Origin: Chamaecrista fasciculata
Taxonomy: Eukaryota; Streptophyta; Magnoliopsida; Fabales; Fabaceae
NCBI GenBank assembly: GCA_003254925.1
Contig: QANZ01044865.1
Coordinates: 36,492 to 100,491, forward strand
DNA: 64,000 nt
Direction of reading: 5' to 3'
The position numbers and the translations under genes are program-made. Positions 1 to 12,099 of this stretch are shown here, piece after piece. Within the stretch, counting starts at the first letter, position 1; the number at the start of each line of letters is the position of its first letter. Below the pieces are notes generated by a model. The model saw only the letters and a list, made by a program, of their open reading frames with translations. It ran no database searches and was not told the origin of the DNA.

Positions 1-624
1 AAAATTATATTTTAATATCACAAATAATATTATTTTTACAATTTGGTCAATTAATAAATTTTTATTCTCAATTTAGTCCATAAAAAAACAAATTGTGAAG
101 GACCAAATTAAAGAAAAAAAAATTTAAGAGGGACCAAATTTTTTATAAAATAAATATATAAAAAATAAAAAAACTAGTATGGACTAACTCGCCAACCCAA
201 CCCAAACCAACCCGCCACTGTTTGGTTTGGGTTGACTCAATTATTTTCTTTAACCCAACCCAACCCAACCCGCCAAATAAACTAGTGAGTCCGAACCAAC
301 CCGCCCTAAACTCAACCCAGTCCGTGAACACCCTTACTCATAACTGATTATTAAAGAGAGAAAATACAATTAAAATTTGTGATTGAAAAAACTTTATGAA
401 AAAATATATCAACCTTTTAGAAAAAGATAAAAGCTTAATGTTGTAATGAGATGCAAATGTTTAGTTCTTCATAAACTGAAATACATGCTCAAATCTATAT
501 TAAAAAGATTATCATGTGTTTGTTTACCAAAAAAAAAAAAATATTATCATGTGTTTAATGTGTTTAGTAGTACTTTGAACGAGTTTACTTAAATAAAAAA
601 TTGAAGATATCAGCGATTTTTTTT
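1..624. repeat. AT-rich flank with part of a GGGTTGG-rich (hAT-like) repeat
   Basis: No gene is visible. Positions 175-330 hold repeated CCAACCC/GGGTTGG blocks, and the block ends near 341 with ACACCCTTA, which resembles the end of the complete hAT-like element at 44592-45223. Its left end is not seen and may lie outside the window. The frame open on the minus strand here is rich in Trp and Gly only because of this repeat. Confidence 0.4.
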
Positions 625-648
625 TTCTTATTCATGAAAAAAGAAAAG

Positions 649-991
649 GCAAAAGTACCATTTAAGTCATCGAACTTTACACCAAATGCCACTTTGATCC
701 CTAATGTTTTACATTTTTGTCATTTTTATCCTTTAACTAACATTTTTTAATAAATTAAAGTCAGACTCCACTCTATTTTTTCAATCTGAATTAGAATTTC
801 ATTTTTTTTATATCAATTTTATATTACATGTCATTAGCACGTAAAATTTATAATTAATATTTATCTAAATAATATTAAATGATAAAATTGACCAAAACCT
901 AAAACATTATAGACAATATTAATCGCCAAAAAAAAGTAAGGATTAAATTGACAGTTATTATAAAATTTTGGGGCAAAAAAGTGCTTTTGCC
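649..991. mobile_element. Small Mutator-like MITE with 9-bp TSD
   Basis: The element starts GGCAAAAGTACC and ends GTGCTTTTGCC, imperfect terminal inverted repeats. It is flanked on both sides by AAAAGAAAA (640-648 and 992-1000), a perfect 9-bp duplication as expected for Mutator-like elements. Its interior is AT-rich with no ORF. The ends resemble those of the larger element at 19763-21023, so they may be one family. It lies about 250 bp upstream of the TATA box of the ABC transporter gene. Confidence 0.65.
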
Positions 992-1228
992 AAAAGAAAA
1001 TTTCTTATTCATGAAAAAAGAAAAAGGAAAACACAACACACAACTCGTGCTATTGTGCTATATAGCCTATAGTCCAATTCTAACCTTTTTTTGAACATGC
1101 ATTGGTAGTTTCATTTCACAACATTTATTACTTTCATTTTTTTATTTTTTGAAAAGTTATTTTTATTTTTTTCTTCTTTAAAGCAACAAACAAGCAAGAT
1201 TCACACTCTCATGAGTCATGAAAGCTAC

Positions 1229-1243
1229 CTATATATATATATA
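1229..1243 (+). promoter_or_regulatory. Probable TATA box of the ABCG/PDR gene
   Basis: An alternating TA run lies about 220 bp upstream of the chosen ATG at 1463. A transcription start about 30 bp downstream would give a leader of roughly 200 nt. This rests on position and composition only; TA runs are common in this window. Confidence 0.4.
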
Positions 1244-1462
1244 GCCATTACATTGCTGCTTCTCATTTCATCTTCTTCCTTCATGACTCGATCGCTTTCG
1301 CTTATTTTGTATATAACAACACATATCGAAGAAGCAACAATATAATGGTGGATTTTTTCTTGAAGAAGAAGAAATTTGTTCAATCTGTGAACTAATCGAA
1401 GCTTCTGAAATTTTGTATAGTAGTGTGATTGATTGATTTGTGCGTATTTTCTTGGCGGAAGC

Positions 1463-4400
1463 ATGGAAGGTGTAGATGCGTATAAAGCAAGCAGTAGTAT
1501 AAGAGGAAGAAGTTCTAGGGTTTGGAGAAGCAGTTCGACGACGATGATGGCGGAAGCATTCTCGCGAACGTCGACAGCGACGAGAGGAGAAGACGACGAT
1601 GAAGAAGCTCTGAAATGGGCGGCGATTGAGAGGCTTCCGACTTACAATCGACTCAGAAAGGGGCTAATGACGACGTCTCGCGGCGGCGCCACCGAAATCG
1701 ACGTCGTCACTGATCTTGGATTTCAGGAGAGGAAGAAATTGCTCGAGAGATTGCTTAAAGTCGCTGAAGAGGACAACGAGAAGTTTCTCTTGAAACTTAG
1801 GGAACGAATTGATAGGTGATGATTTTGACTAACACCTTCATTTTGTTTAATTTTTTTAATTAAACTCTTCATTTTCGTTATTAAAATATCATTAACTTGT
1901 TATTTTTAAGTAACTATCTTCTTCTTACTATATGTTTGGACTTTGGAGTCTTTTTTTTATTTTTTTTTTCTAAAGTGCATTTTTGGTTTCATAATTTTTG
2001 CTTAGTCTCAATTTGGTCGAATATTGCACTTTGGTCCCATATCTTTTGCTTAGGTTACAGATTTGGTCCAGTATTGCATTTTTGGTCCCGTATTTTTGGG
2101 TCAGGTTGCAGAATTGGTTTCATATTTTTTGGTCAGGTACAAAATTAGTCTCGTATCTCTAAGTTAGATGGGACTGACGGTGGAAATTTTTTGCAAAAAT
2201 ATGGGACCAATTTTGCAACCTTACCAAAAGATATATGACCAAAAGTGATATGGGATCAAAATTGTAACCTGAGCAAAAGATATGAGATGAAAAGTGCAAT
2301 AAAAAAGTTATAAGACAAAATTGAGATATGAGCAAAAGTTATGGGATCAAAAGTATACTTTGATTTTTTTTTTTGAAAAAATATCTTATAGTTTTAACCT
2401 TAAGAGAGACTCAAAATGAAGTGAAAAATTTGTTATAACAAAAATAATAATAATTTAGTAAAAATTCAAATAGCCCTTCAATTATAGTTTAATTGCAAAT
2501 AGTCTTCTCAACTATCAAACCTTGCTAATAGTATCTTTCAACTATGGTTTAGTGGCAAATCCCCTCCTTCAATGATCAAAGTTAGCAAATTCTACTCTTG
2601 AATTATAATCCTGTTATAAATACCACTCTTTAAGCCTTAAAATTTAACAAATAGTCCAATGAATTTTCACAATATTTTAAGTTTTAGCATCTCTAAATTA
2701 ATTCTTTTTAGACTTTTTAGTGGAAGAGAAAGATTTTAAAAAATAATTAAATATGTATATATCTAATATAAAATGTGATTATATGTGTAAAATTAGAGTT
2801 AAATACAATATTGTAAAAAATTAAGCCAATCTTTAATGAATTTTATAGTTCAAAGGAATAATTTAAAACTAGAGCATAGTTTGAGGGAAGTATTTGTTTT
2901 TTTAGGCCAACACTTAGAGAAGTATTTTTTAAGTTTGAAAGTTTATGGATTATCTTAGAACTAAACCATAGTTGAAAAGGACTACCCTTAAACTATTGTT
3001 GAAGGGACCTATTTGTATTTTTCCCTAATAATTTACATTAGGTCAAAGTGCAAATTTGGTCCCATATGTTTTGCTCGATTCTCAATTTGGTCCCATATTT
3101 CTTTTTGTTGCACTTTTAATTTCATATCTTTGGGCCAGGTCTCAATTTAGTCCTATATATTTTTTTTGTTGCAGATTTAGTCTTATATCTTTAGGTCAAT
3201 TGCAGAATTGGTCATATATTTTTGGGTTAGCTGGACAACGGTGGATCCTTTTGCAAAGATATGAGACCAATTCTGTAACTTAACCAAAAGATATAGGACC
3301 AAAAATAATATGGGACCAAATTGGGACATTTTGTAAAGATATGGGACCAAAAGTGCAATAAAAAAGATAGAGAAACAAATTGAAAACTGAGCAAAAGATA
3401 TGGAACCAAATTTGCACTTTGACCTTTATATTATAATCCAATTTTCATATTTTTTTTTTGCTCAAAAATCCAATTTTCATAGTTCAATCATTCATAATTA
3501 CATTCTTATCATGGAAAATTTAACTTCAATTGTTAAAATTATAATTGATATGTTAATTAGTCAACTAAGTATTATTTTAATACTTCAAATACGTATATCC
3601 TTGAGTTAGTATGACTTTGTATTGATAATATTAGGATCACATTTAAGTATATAACTGTTCACACTTCACAGTAACAAAATTTCATATAAGTAACTTGTTA
3701 ATTAAAAAAACCATAAGGTTTAATTATGAATTTTAATTTTTAAAACTGTAAAGAGTAAATTAAAAAATAAGTGAAAGAATAAAAATCACCAAAATCATTT
3801 TTTTGTTGGGAAATAATATTCTGTCATCTTGTAATGAGCTCTTTTTCTTATGCGAGTGTCTTCTTCTAATTCTGTAGAGTTGGGATTATAATTCCAACCA
3901 TTGAAGTCCGATATGAGCATCTAAATATTGAGGCAGAGGCTTATGTGGGAAGCAGGGCTGTTCCTACTTTCCTGAATTTTACTCTCAACATAGTAGAGGT
4001 AACATTATAAATCCTTGTTTCTTAGCCATTGATGTTAACTTCGTTCTCTATTATTGACAAAATCTGTGACCCTTGGTTTTTTCCAGAGCTTCTTAAATTC
4101 TGTACGTATTCTTCCAAGCAGAAAGGTAAAAGAGACTATTATTAAAGATGTTAGCGGAATCATCAAACCTCGCAGGATTACGCTGCTTTTGGGTCCTCCT
4201 GGTTCTGGGAAGACCACACTCCTACTGGCCTTGGCAGGAAAGCTTGATTCCAGTCTTAAGGTGAAAACTGAGAACCAATTTCGTTAGACTGCCATTTTTG
4301 TTATTTGCTTTCTGTATCAAATTTTCAAGGTCAAAACCTCATATTGGTCCCTGAAATATATAAGATGAATTCTGTTTTGTTCCTTAAAGTATTTTTCGTT

Positions 4401-7400
4401 TTGTTTTGGTCTTTAAAATTTTCAATTTGTTTCATTGTTAGTTCCTATCGTGATTCCACTTGGTTTTTGTCATTATAGCTGGACAACTGACAACACGATT
4501 TCTTGTATGTGTTATAATAAATGAGTTAGCAAAGAAATAAATAAATATTGGTGATGCAATATCAATTTTGTGAGGAGAAATCGTGTATGCTATTATGGTG
4601 AGATAAGGGAGATATTTATTTCTCTCTTTGTCAATTCATTTATTAATACATTTGAAAAAGAAATTGTCTAGGTGAGTTGTCTAATTCAAAGACCATGACA
4701 GAAAGTAGACAGAATCACGATAGGGACTAACGGTAGAATAAATTGGAAAGTTTAAGGATCAAAACGGAACGAGAAATATTTTAGGGACCAAAACAAAAGT
4801 CACTCTATGCTTCAGAGATGAATATGAGGTTTTGACAATTATCAATTACCAAATTAAGTATGGTTCACTATAAAGTGGAAGCTCATTTGTCTTTAGGTTT
4901 CTGGGAGAGTGACTTATAATGGGCATGAAATGAGTGAGTTTGTCCCTCAGAGAACTGCTGCATATATCAGTCAGCATGATGTTCATATTGGAGAAATGAC
5001 AGTGAGGGAAACCTTGGCTTTCTCTGCTAGGTGCCAAGGGGTTGGATCACGTTATGGTTAGTGAATTTTCCATATAAAGGCCTTTCCTTTTTGCTTCATT
5101 CTACTTTTCTTTTTTCCTTTTTTCAAAATGTAGTTTTGGAAGTTTATAGCCTAATCACAAGTCATGACTAATTATTACTCTGGGGTGACACAGACTTGCT
5201 ATCTGAGTTGTCAAGAAGAGAGAGATATGCAGGCATCAAGCCTGACGCAGATATTGATGTCTACATGAAGGTTAGAAAGAATCTAGTGTCATCTTCATTG
5301 CACCAAAAAAAGTGCTACTTTTTCATTAATGCGATAGAATATCTTTACTTCTGATTGGCTTCTAACACGCATACCAGGCAACGGCAACAGAAGGTCAGGA
5401 GGAAAATTTGGTAACAGATTATGTTCTTAAGGTAAGAGCTACGCTCTACTGCTTCTTAAAAATTTTTAGCCCAAAAGCTCAACTCAGAAGTCTAAGATAT
5501 TAACTAAAAAACCCATTTTTTATGCTGACAATTATAATTATACGGCTAGAGATGACAAGTATCAAACTTCACAACAAAGGATCATAGAGCTTAAGCTCTC
5601 AAGTGAGCTAGAAATATCAGAATATAATAATTACCTAACAAAATAAGGTATTAACATAATTATTTTCAGGTTTTGGGGTTGGATATTTGCGCTGATACAA
5701 TGGTGGGGGATGAAATGTTGCGTGGTATCTCTGGAGGACAGAGGAAGCGTGTTACTACAGGGGAGATGCTGGTTGGACCAGCAAAAGCTCTGTTCATGGA
5801 TGAAATATCCACTGGCTTGGACAGCTCCACGACTTTTCAAATCGTGAACTCTCTCAAGCAATATATTCGCATTCTTGATGGAACTGCAGTTATCTCTCTT
5901 CTACAGCCAGCACCAGAGACTTATGACCTCTTTGATGACATTATTCTAATCTCAGATGGCCAAATAGTCTACCAAGGACCCCGTGAATATGTTCTTGATT
6001 TTTTTGAATCAATGGGGTTTAAATGTCCAGAGAGGAAAGGAGTAGCTGATTTTCTTCAAGAAGTAAGTCAAAGTTCATCTTGTGTTTCCCTCATTTGTAG
6101 TTTTCAATCTAGTGTATGTGCAAATAACTTCTATGATCTCTTCCTGCAGGTAACTTCAAGAAAGGATCAAGAGCAGTACTGGGTGTGTAGAGATGAACCA
6201 TACCGTTTTGTAACAGTGACTCAATTTGCTGAGGCGTTTCAGTCATTCCATATTGGAAGGATAATTGGAGAGGAACTTGCAACACCATTTGATAGGTCTA
6301 AGAGCCACCCAGCTGCATTAACCACACAAAAATATGGTGTTAACAAGAAGGAACTTTTGAAGGCTAACTTCTCAAGAGAGTATTTGCTCATGAAGAGGAA
6401 CTCATTTGTTTACATATTCAAGCTATCCCAGGTGGGTTCTAGCTTTGAAGATCACATGTTTTAGAAATAGAAATAGTCTTGTCTTAAACTAATGTGAGTA
6501 TGTGACCCCAAAATCTTTATATTTTACTATACTATGTATCATGTGATGTCCTAAATTTAATTTCTTTGCAAAAAAAAGATTTTTTTTCCCTATTGTTTAT
6601 TCTTTTGTTGTTAGCTTACATGCCGTTGAAAACTAATGTTTCTCTTAATGTTAATTAGCTGGCCATTTTGGCACTCCAAGCCATGACACTATTCCTACGA
6701 ACTGAGATGCACCATGATTTGGAGCATGGTGGAGTTTACACTGGCGCTCTATTCTACACAGTAGTGACAATTATGTTTAATGGAATGTCTGAGATTTCTA
6801 TGACCATAGCGAAACTTCCTGTTTTCTACAAGCAACGTGACCTCCTATTTTATCCCTCATGGGCATATGCGATTCCGACCTGGATCCTCAGAATACCTAT
6901 TACCTTTTTAGAAGTGGCTGTCTGGGTAATTCTTACATACTATGTAATTGGATTTGATCCAAATGTTGGCAGGTAAGGAATCAATCCTTTTGGTGTTTAG
7001 AGTCTCTTATGAAATGTTGTGCATGTTAGTACTTTATATATGATGTATCTTGTCTTGTTCTTAATGCAGATTCTTCAAGCAATACCTTCTGCTATTGCTG
7101 ATTAGCCAAATGGCTTCTGGGGTGTTCCGAGCTATTGCAGCACTTGGTAGGAACATGATTGTGGCTAATACATTTGGGTCCTTTGCACTACTCGCATTTC
7201 TTGGCTTGGGTGGCTTTATTCTCTCAAGAAGTAAGATTGGCCTGAAAAATGTAAAAAAATCGTGAGATTTTTCACATATTGGATTCTTATGCATTGCTTA
7301 TTTATTTTCATTGCCCATGAAACAGAGGACATCAAGTCTTGGTGGATTTGGGGTTATTGGATTTCGCCATTAATGTATGGGCAGAATGCTATAGTTGTGA

Positions 7401-10400
7401 ATGAGTTTCTTGGCAATAGTTGGAACCACGTAATTTCTGGAACTAGAAACTTTTGAAATGATCTGTTTTCAGTAGAGAAACTCGGAGACTATAAAATTAT
7501 TTGCTTTCCAATTACAGTTTCTTCCAAATGCAACTAAACCATTGGGAGTTCAAATTCTGGAGTCTCGTGGGTTCGTCACACATGCATATTGGTATTGGAT
7601 AGGCATTGGGGCATTGGTTGGCTTTGTATTTCTTTTCAACATTCTATTTGCTGTGGCTCTCAGTTACCTTAACCGTGAGTTTCAATCTTCACATTTCATT
7701 CCTTGAGTTAAGTTTCATATATTGATTCACTTCTTTCAAATTTGATTGATAAATTTGGATGATTGTTTAGCTTTTGAGAAGACAAACGCAACAATATCTG
7801 AAGAATCAAAAGGCCCTGATATATCTAATGACGAAACTCAAGAAGGAATTGATTTACCACAAATAGGTAATTAATCTCATCTATATCACTTAGCATGATC
7901 ATTGACAGCAGCTCAAGGAGTCCGTTTTGCATTTATAGCATACCTTGAGTACAGATACTGAAGTTTTAAAATTCTCTTGCAGAGATTTCAAATAATAGTA
8001 GAAGAGATAGTATGTCTTCTTCCAAGTCTGCATCCAGAAGATCTGATGCCGCTGCCGGTCCCAGCCATGTGAAGAAAAGAGGAATGGTTCTTCCTTTTGA
8101 ACCACATTCAATCACATTTAATGAAATAACATACTCTGTTGATATGCCGCAGGTTAGTTACATTACAAGATACAATCAATCAACTAGTTATAGAAAATTC
8201 TCTTAGGTTGACAAAGCCACTCATGAATAAATATATAGTAACGTATAATGAATGCAGACACATTTTCAAAAGGATCCACCTCTAATGTGCTCATATTTTA
8301 AAGTAGGGAAAAACACCTTTTTGGTCCCCTAAACATTACATCAATTTTCAATTTTTTCCACAAAGTTTTACATTTTTAGTCGATTTTTTTCTTTGCCGTA
8401 ACTTTATCCATTGAATTAATGGCAAACTCAACGTGATTTTCAATTCAAGTGGGATTTTTTTTTCCCAGCAATTTTACATGTCATAAGACAAGTGGAGTTT
8501 TCCGTTAATTCAGTAGATGGAGTTAGTGCAAAGGATAAAATCTATCGAAATGTGAAACTTGCAGGGAAAAATTGACACTAAATAAACTTTGAGGACAAAA
8601 TTTCAAATTGATGTATAGTTTGGGACCAAAAAGGTTATTGACTTCAAATCAACTTACGTATCTCTTGTGGTTTTGATTATGTGATGTTTTAACTATGGCC
8701 TAGACCAATGATTTTTTTTTTTGGGTTTAAAGTCCTAATTCTTTTGATTTTAAATGGCAGGAAATGAAGGAACAAGGTGTACCTGAGGATAGATTGGTTC
8801 TTTTGAAAGGTGTGAGTGGCGCATTTAGGCCTGGTGTTCTGACAGCTCTCATGGGTGTCAGTGGAGCTGGTAAAACTACTTTAATGGATGTGTTGGCTGG
8901 TAGGAAAACTGGTGGGTATATTGGTGGGAGCATCAAAATTTCTGGGTATCCAAAAAAGCAAGAAACTTTTGCTCGAATCACTGGATACTGTGAGCAAAAT
9001 GATATTCATTCTCCTCATGTTACTGTCTATGAGTCCTTGCTCTACTCAGCATGGCTTCGATTACTCCCCGGAGTTGATTCCAAAACTAGAAAGGTCAACA
9101 ACACCTTCAGCTTTTTAGACAATATACATTTTTTCTCATTTTTCCTTCTTAAAGTATGAGGCTGATAAATTCTATATTGGATCTGATAAATGGTTGTAGA
9201 TGTTCATTGAGCAAGTCATGGAGCTTGTGGAGCTAGAACCATTTAGGAACTCACTAGTTGGTTTGCCTGGTGTGAATGGTCTTTCAACTGAACAACGCAA
9301 AAGGCTAACTATTGCAGTTGAACTAGTGGCTAATCCATCGATAATCTTCATGGATGAGCCTACTTCTGGGTTAGATGCAAGAGCTGCAGCAATTGTGATG
9401 AGAACAGTTCGAAACACAGTGGACACGGGAAGAACAGTTGTTTGCACAATCCACCAGCCAAGCATTGACATATTTGAAGCTTTCGATGAGGTGGGGGATG
9501 ATAGACTATTTGACCAGCAAAGTTAGTATTTAGTAGCTTCATTCTTCATTGGGTTTAAACCTTATTATATGTGATTCCAGCTCTTTCTAATGAAGCGTGG
9601 AGGGCAAGAGATATATGTTGGGCCTCTAGGCCGTAATTCTAGCCAGCTGATCGAGTATTTTGAGGTATGATGCATGCATCTTAAACTTGTATTGGTTTTA
9701 GTTAACACTCATAGTTCTTCACAACAATTGTTGATTTTCCCTACTTTTGGTCATGAAGAGCATTGAAGGGGTTAGTAAAATCAAAGATGGCTACAATCCT
9801 GCAACCTGGATGTTGGAAGTTACAACTTCAGCTCAAGAACTTTCCTTAGACGTTGATTTTACTGAGATCTATAAAAGTTCTGATTTATATAGGTCAGTTA
9901 CTTGGTACATATGGATATAAATTTATTTACAGTAGTATCTCTACTTATTGTAACTTATGGGAAAGTTGTATTGCACAACTATAAGACCTGTTTTGTTGTA
10001 TGGTATTGAATGTTGGGTGATAAAAAGCCAACATGAGCATAAATTCAACATAGCAGAAATGAGAATGCTGTGTTAGATGAATGATCATACTAGAAAGGAT
10101 AGTATTAAGAATGAGTCCATTAGAGAAAAAGTTTGGGTAGAATCCATCATAGAGAAGTTAATTGAAACACGCTTTAGGTGATTTGATCATGTACAAATTA
10201 GAGGCTTCTATATGTAGAGTTGATTAGATGGAAGATAGCCAGTAACTAGAGGTAAGGGAAAACCAAAGAAAACAATAGGAGAAACTATTATGATGGATGG
10301 ATTTAATTATTAATAATCTAACTATATAAATGAGTAAAGACAAAACATGTTGGTGTCGATCGGTCCATATAGCTTATCTCACCTAGTTATTGTCATGATT

Positions 10401-12099
10401 TCAAAGTCAATTAAAATGTTATTAATGGATACAGGAGAAACAAGCAGCTTTTAGAAGATTTGGGCAAGCCAGCTCCTGGTACCAAAGATCTTCATTTCCC
10501 CACCCAGTATTCTCAGTCATTTTGGGTCCAATGCTTGGCTTGCTTATGGAAACAACATTGGTCCTATTGGCGCAATCCGCCCTACACTGCTGTGAGGTTT
10601 CTCTTCTCTACTGGTATAGCCTTGATGCTTGGAACCATGTTCTGGGACCTCGGATCTAAAACGTAAGTCTAAACTTTTGCACCCTTGATGTTTTTGTAAC
10701 AATGTTGGGGTATAGTCACTTTCATTCTTCGCTTCAATCTTGATTCTTTTTTTGGTCACATTCAGCTCAAATCAACAAGATCTGTTTAATGCCATGGGTT
10801 CAATGTATACCGCTGTTCTCTTCCTTGGAGTTCAAAATGCTGCTTCTGTACAGCCAGTGGTAGCAGTTGAAAGAACTGTCTTTTACAGAGAAAGAGCTGC
10901 TGGAATGTATTCAGCATTACCCCATGCATTTGCACAGGTAAATAAAATTCACTTTTTTTTTTCTCATAGATATCTTCCACCGGAGACAATCCTATTTGCG
11001 GCACTATTGGACAATAAATCACTTTGTTTTTTCTAATTTTAGAAACAATTTCCTATGAGGGTCTGTTTGTTCATGCTAAAAAAACGTCACTCCCATTGTT
11101 GCAGATCGTAATAGAGCTACCTTATATTCTTGTGCAAGCTGTAACATATGGTGTTATAGTGTACGCAATGATTGGATTTGATTGGACTGTGAAGAAATTC
11201 TTTTGGTACATACTCTTCATGTACTTCACATTGTTGTATTTCACGTTCTATGGAATGATGACTGTGGCTGTGACTCCAAATCACCATGTTGCTGCAATTA
11301 TTGCTGCTGCATTTTATGGAATCTGGAACCTCTTCTCAGGATTCGTCGTTCCACGACCTGTAAGTAACACCAACCTCTTCTCAGGATTCTTTTGGATCTT
11401 GAAGGATACGTGAGTTGACAATTCAGTCCTTGAAAGTCTAGATACATACTTTAATCCTTCAAAGTCATAGATGAAATACATTTTAGTCCTTTGATCCTAT
11501 TTTATAGAGACTACACCTTAGGGACAAAAGGACCAAAATATATTGATTCCATGACTTTCAAGGGTTAAAGAGTGTAAAATAAAACTTCAGAAATTGAATT
11601 GTTAACTCGTGTATCTTTTAGAGACCAATTTATATATTTACCCTTCCATTTATGACAACTTGGGCATCTTTTTCTACAAAGTATTTTATTACTGACTTTT
11701 CACAAAAGAAAAAAAGAAAAAACTTCTTTATGTCATAATTTCATTTAAGAACCTAATAAGAACACTTACACTGGTTCTATCAATGACTATATCAGTTAAT
11801 ATATTGCTGTTTCCTCTTTCTTACATGTTTGATGACAGAGCATTCCTGTGTGGTGGAGATGGTACTATTGGGCATGTCCTGTGGCTTGGACCTTATATGG
11901 TTTAGTTGCATCACAATTTGGAGACATTACAACCAAAATGGAATCAAATAATCTGACTGTGCAAGAGTTTATAAGAAGTTACTTCGGTTTCAGACATGAT
12001 TTTGTAGGAATTTGTGCAGCTGTTGTTGTTGGGTTTTCAGTGCTTTTTGCTTTTATTTTTGCTTTCTCAATTAAGGCTTTCAATTTCCAAAAGCGATAG
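1463..12099 (+). CDS. PDR-type full-size ABC transporter (ABCG subfamily), 22 exons
   Basis: Plasma-membrane ATP-driven exporter of the pleiotropic drug resistance family, with the NBD-TMD-NBD-TMD order. Exons as read: 1463-1815, 3878-3998, 4087-4260, 4897-5056, 5194-5270, 5378-5431, 5670-6062, 6150-6431, 6659-6972, 7070-7230, 7326-7429, 7518-7674, 7771-7866, 7983-8152, 8761-9093, 9200-9490, 9581-9664, 9759-9892, 10435-10662, 10766-10937, 11105-11359, 11839-12099. They sum to 4374 nt (1457 aa), all phases match and all introns are GT-AG. NBD1 has Walker [10 protein letters not shown] near residue 194, signature SGGQRKR near 334 and Walker B LFMDE near 357. NBD2 has GVSGAGKTT near 904, LSTEQRKR near 1011 and [11 protein letters not shown] after it. 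The C-terminal part carries the PDR block [16 protein letters not shown] and ends in FNFQKR. The N-terminus and linker ([16 protein letters not shown]) look closest to the PDR1/ABCG40-like clade, from memory of the family. Residues 1-30 are Ser-rich. The ATG at 1463 is chosen because the open frame upstream of it has no ATG. Substrate cannot be told. No lesion was found. Confidence 0.97.
1968..2365. repeat. Degenerate foldback MITE in intron 1 of the transporter gene
   Basis: A left half of repeated TTTGGTCCCATAT-type blocks is mirrored by a right half of ATGGGACCAA-type blocks, with ends CTAAAGTGCA and GTATACTTTG. It belongs with the copies at 3041-3424 and 42395-42804, but its ends are decayed and no clear TSD was found. 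Confidence 0.5.
3041..3424. mobile_element. Foldback Mutator-like MITE in intron 1
   Basis: The ends GGTCAAAGTGCAAATTTGG and CCAAATTTGCACTTTGACC are exact inverted repeats of each other. The flanks TTTACATTA (3032-3040) and TTTATATTA (3425-3433) form a 9-bp duplication with one mismatch. Nearly the whole 384 bp folds on itself. There is no coding capacity. Confidence 0.75.
4329..4836. mobile_element. Foldback MITE in intron 3 of the transporter gene
   Basis: The ends GGTCAAAACCTCATATT and AATATGAGGTTTTGAC are inverted. The flanks AATTTTCAA (4320-4328) and AATTATCAA (4837-4845) are a 9-bp duplication with one mismatch. Inner arms repeat the GGTCCCT / AGGGACC pairing. Non-coding. Confidence 0.65.
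8305..8641. repeat. Foldback repeat in intron 14 of the transporter gene
   Basis: The left arm, with CCTTTTTGGTCCC and ACATCAATTT, pairs with a right arm carrying AAATTGATGT and GGGACCAAAAAGG. The exact ends and the TSD are unclear. Confidence 0.5.
9975..10380 (+). pseudogene. RTE-type LINE reverse-transcriptase C-terminal remnant in intron 18
   Basis: The conceptual translation shows the hallmark C-terminal region of plant RTE-like LINEs: [12 protein letters not shown], then [25 protein letters not shown] and FRWFDHVQ, followed by a degraded basic stretch after RVD and MED. Stop codons interrupt it near the end. It is a 5'-truncated, inactive scrap in the sense orientation of the host intron, and it accounts for most of the enlarged intron 9893-10434. 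Confidence 0.75.
11404..11626. repeat. Small foldback repeat in intron 21
   Basis: The ends GAGTTGACAATTCAGT and ATTGAATTGTTAACTC are inverted, and internal AGTCCTT/AAGGGTT blocks pair. No convincing target duplication was seen. Confidence 0.5.

Noticed and set aside
143..331. Trp/Gly-rich minus-strand frame
   Set aside because: Produced by GGGTTGG-type repeats of a MITE-like element; the same is true of the frame at 45030-45224.
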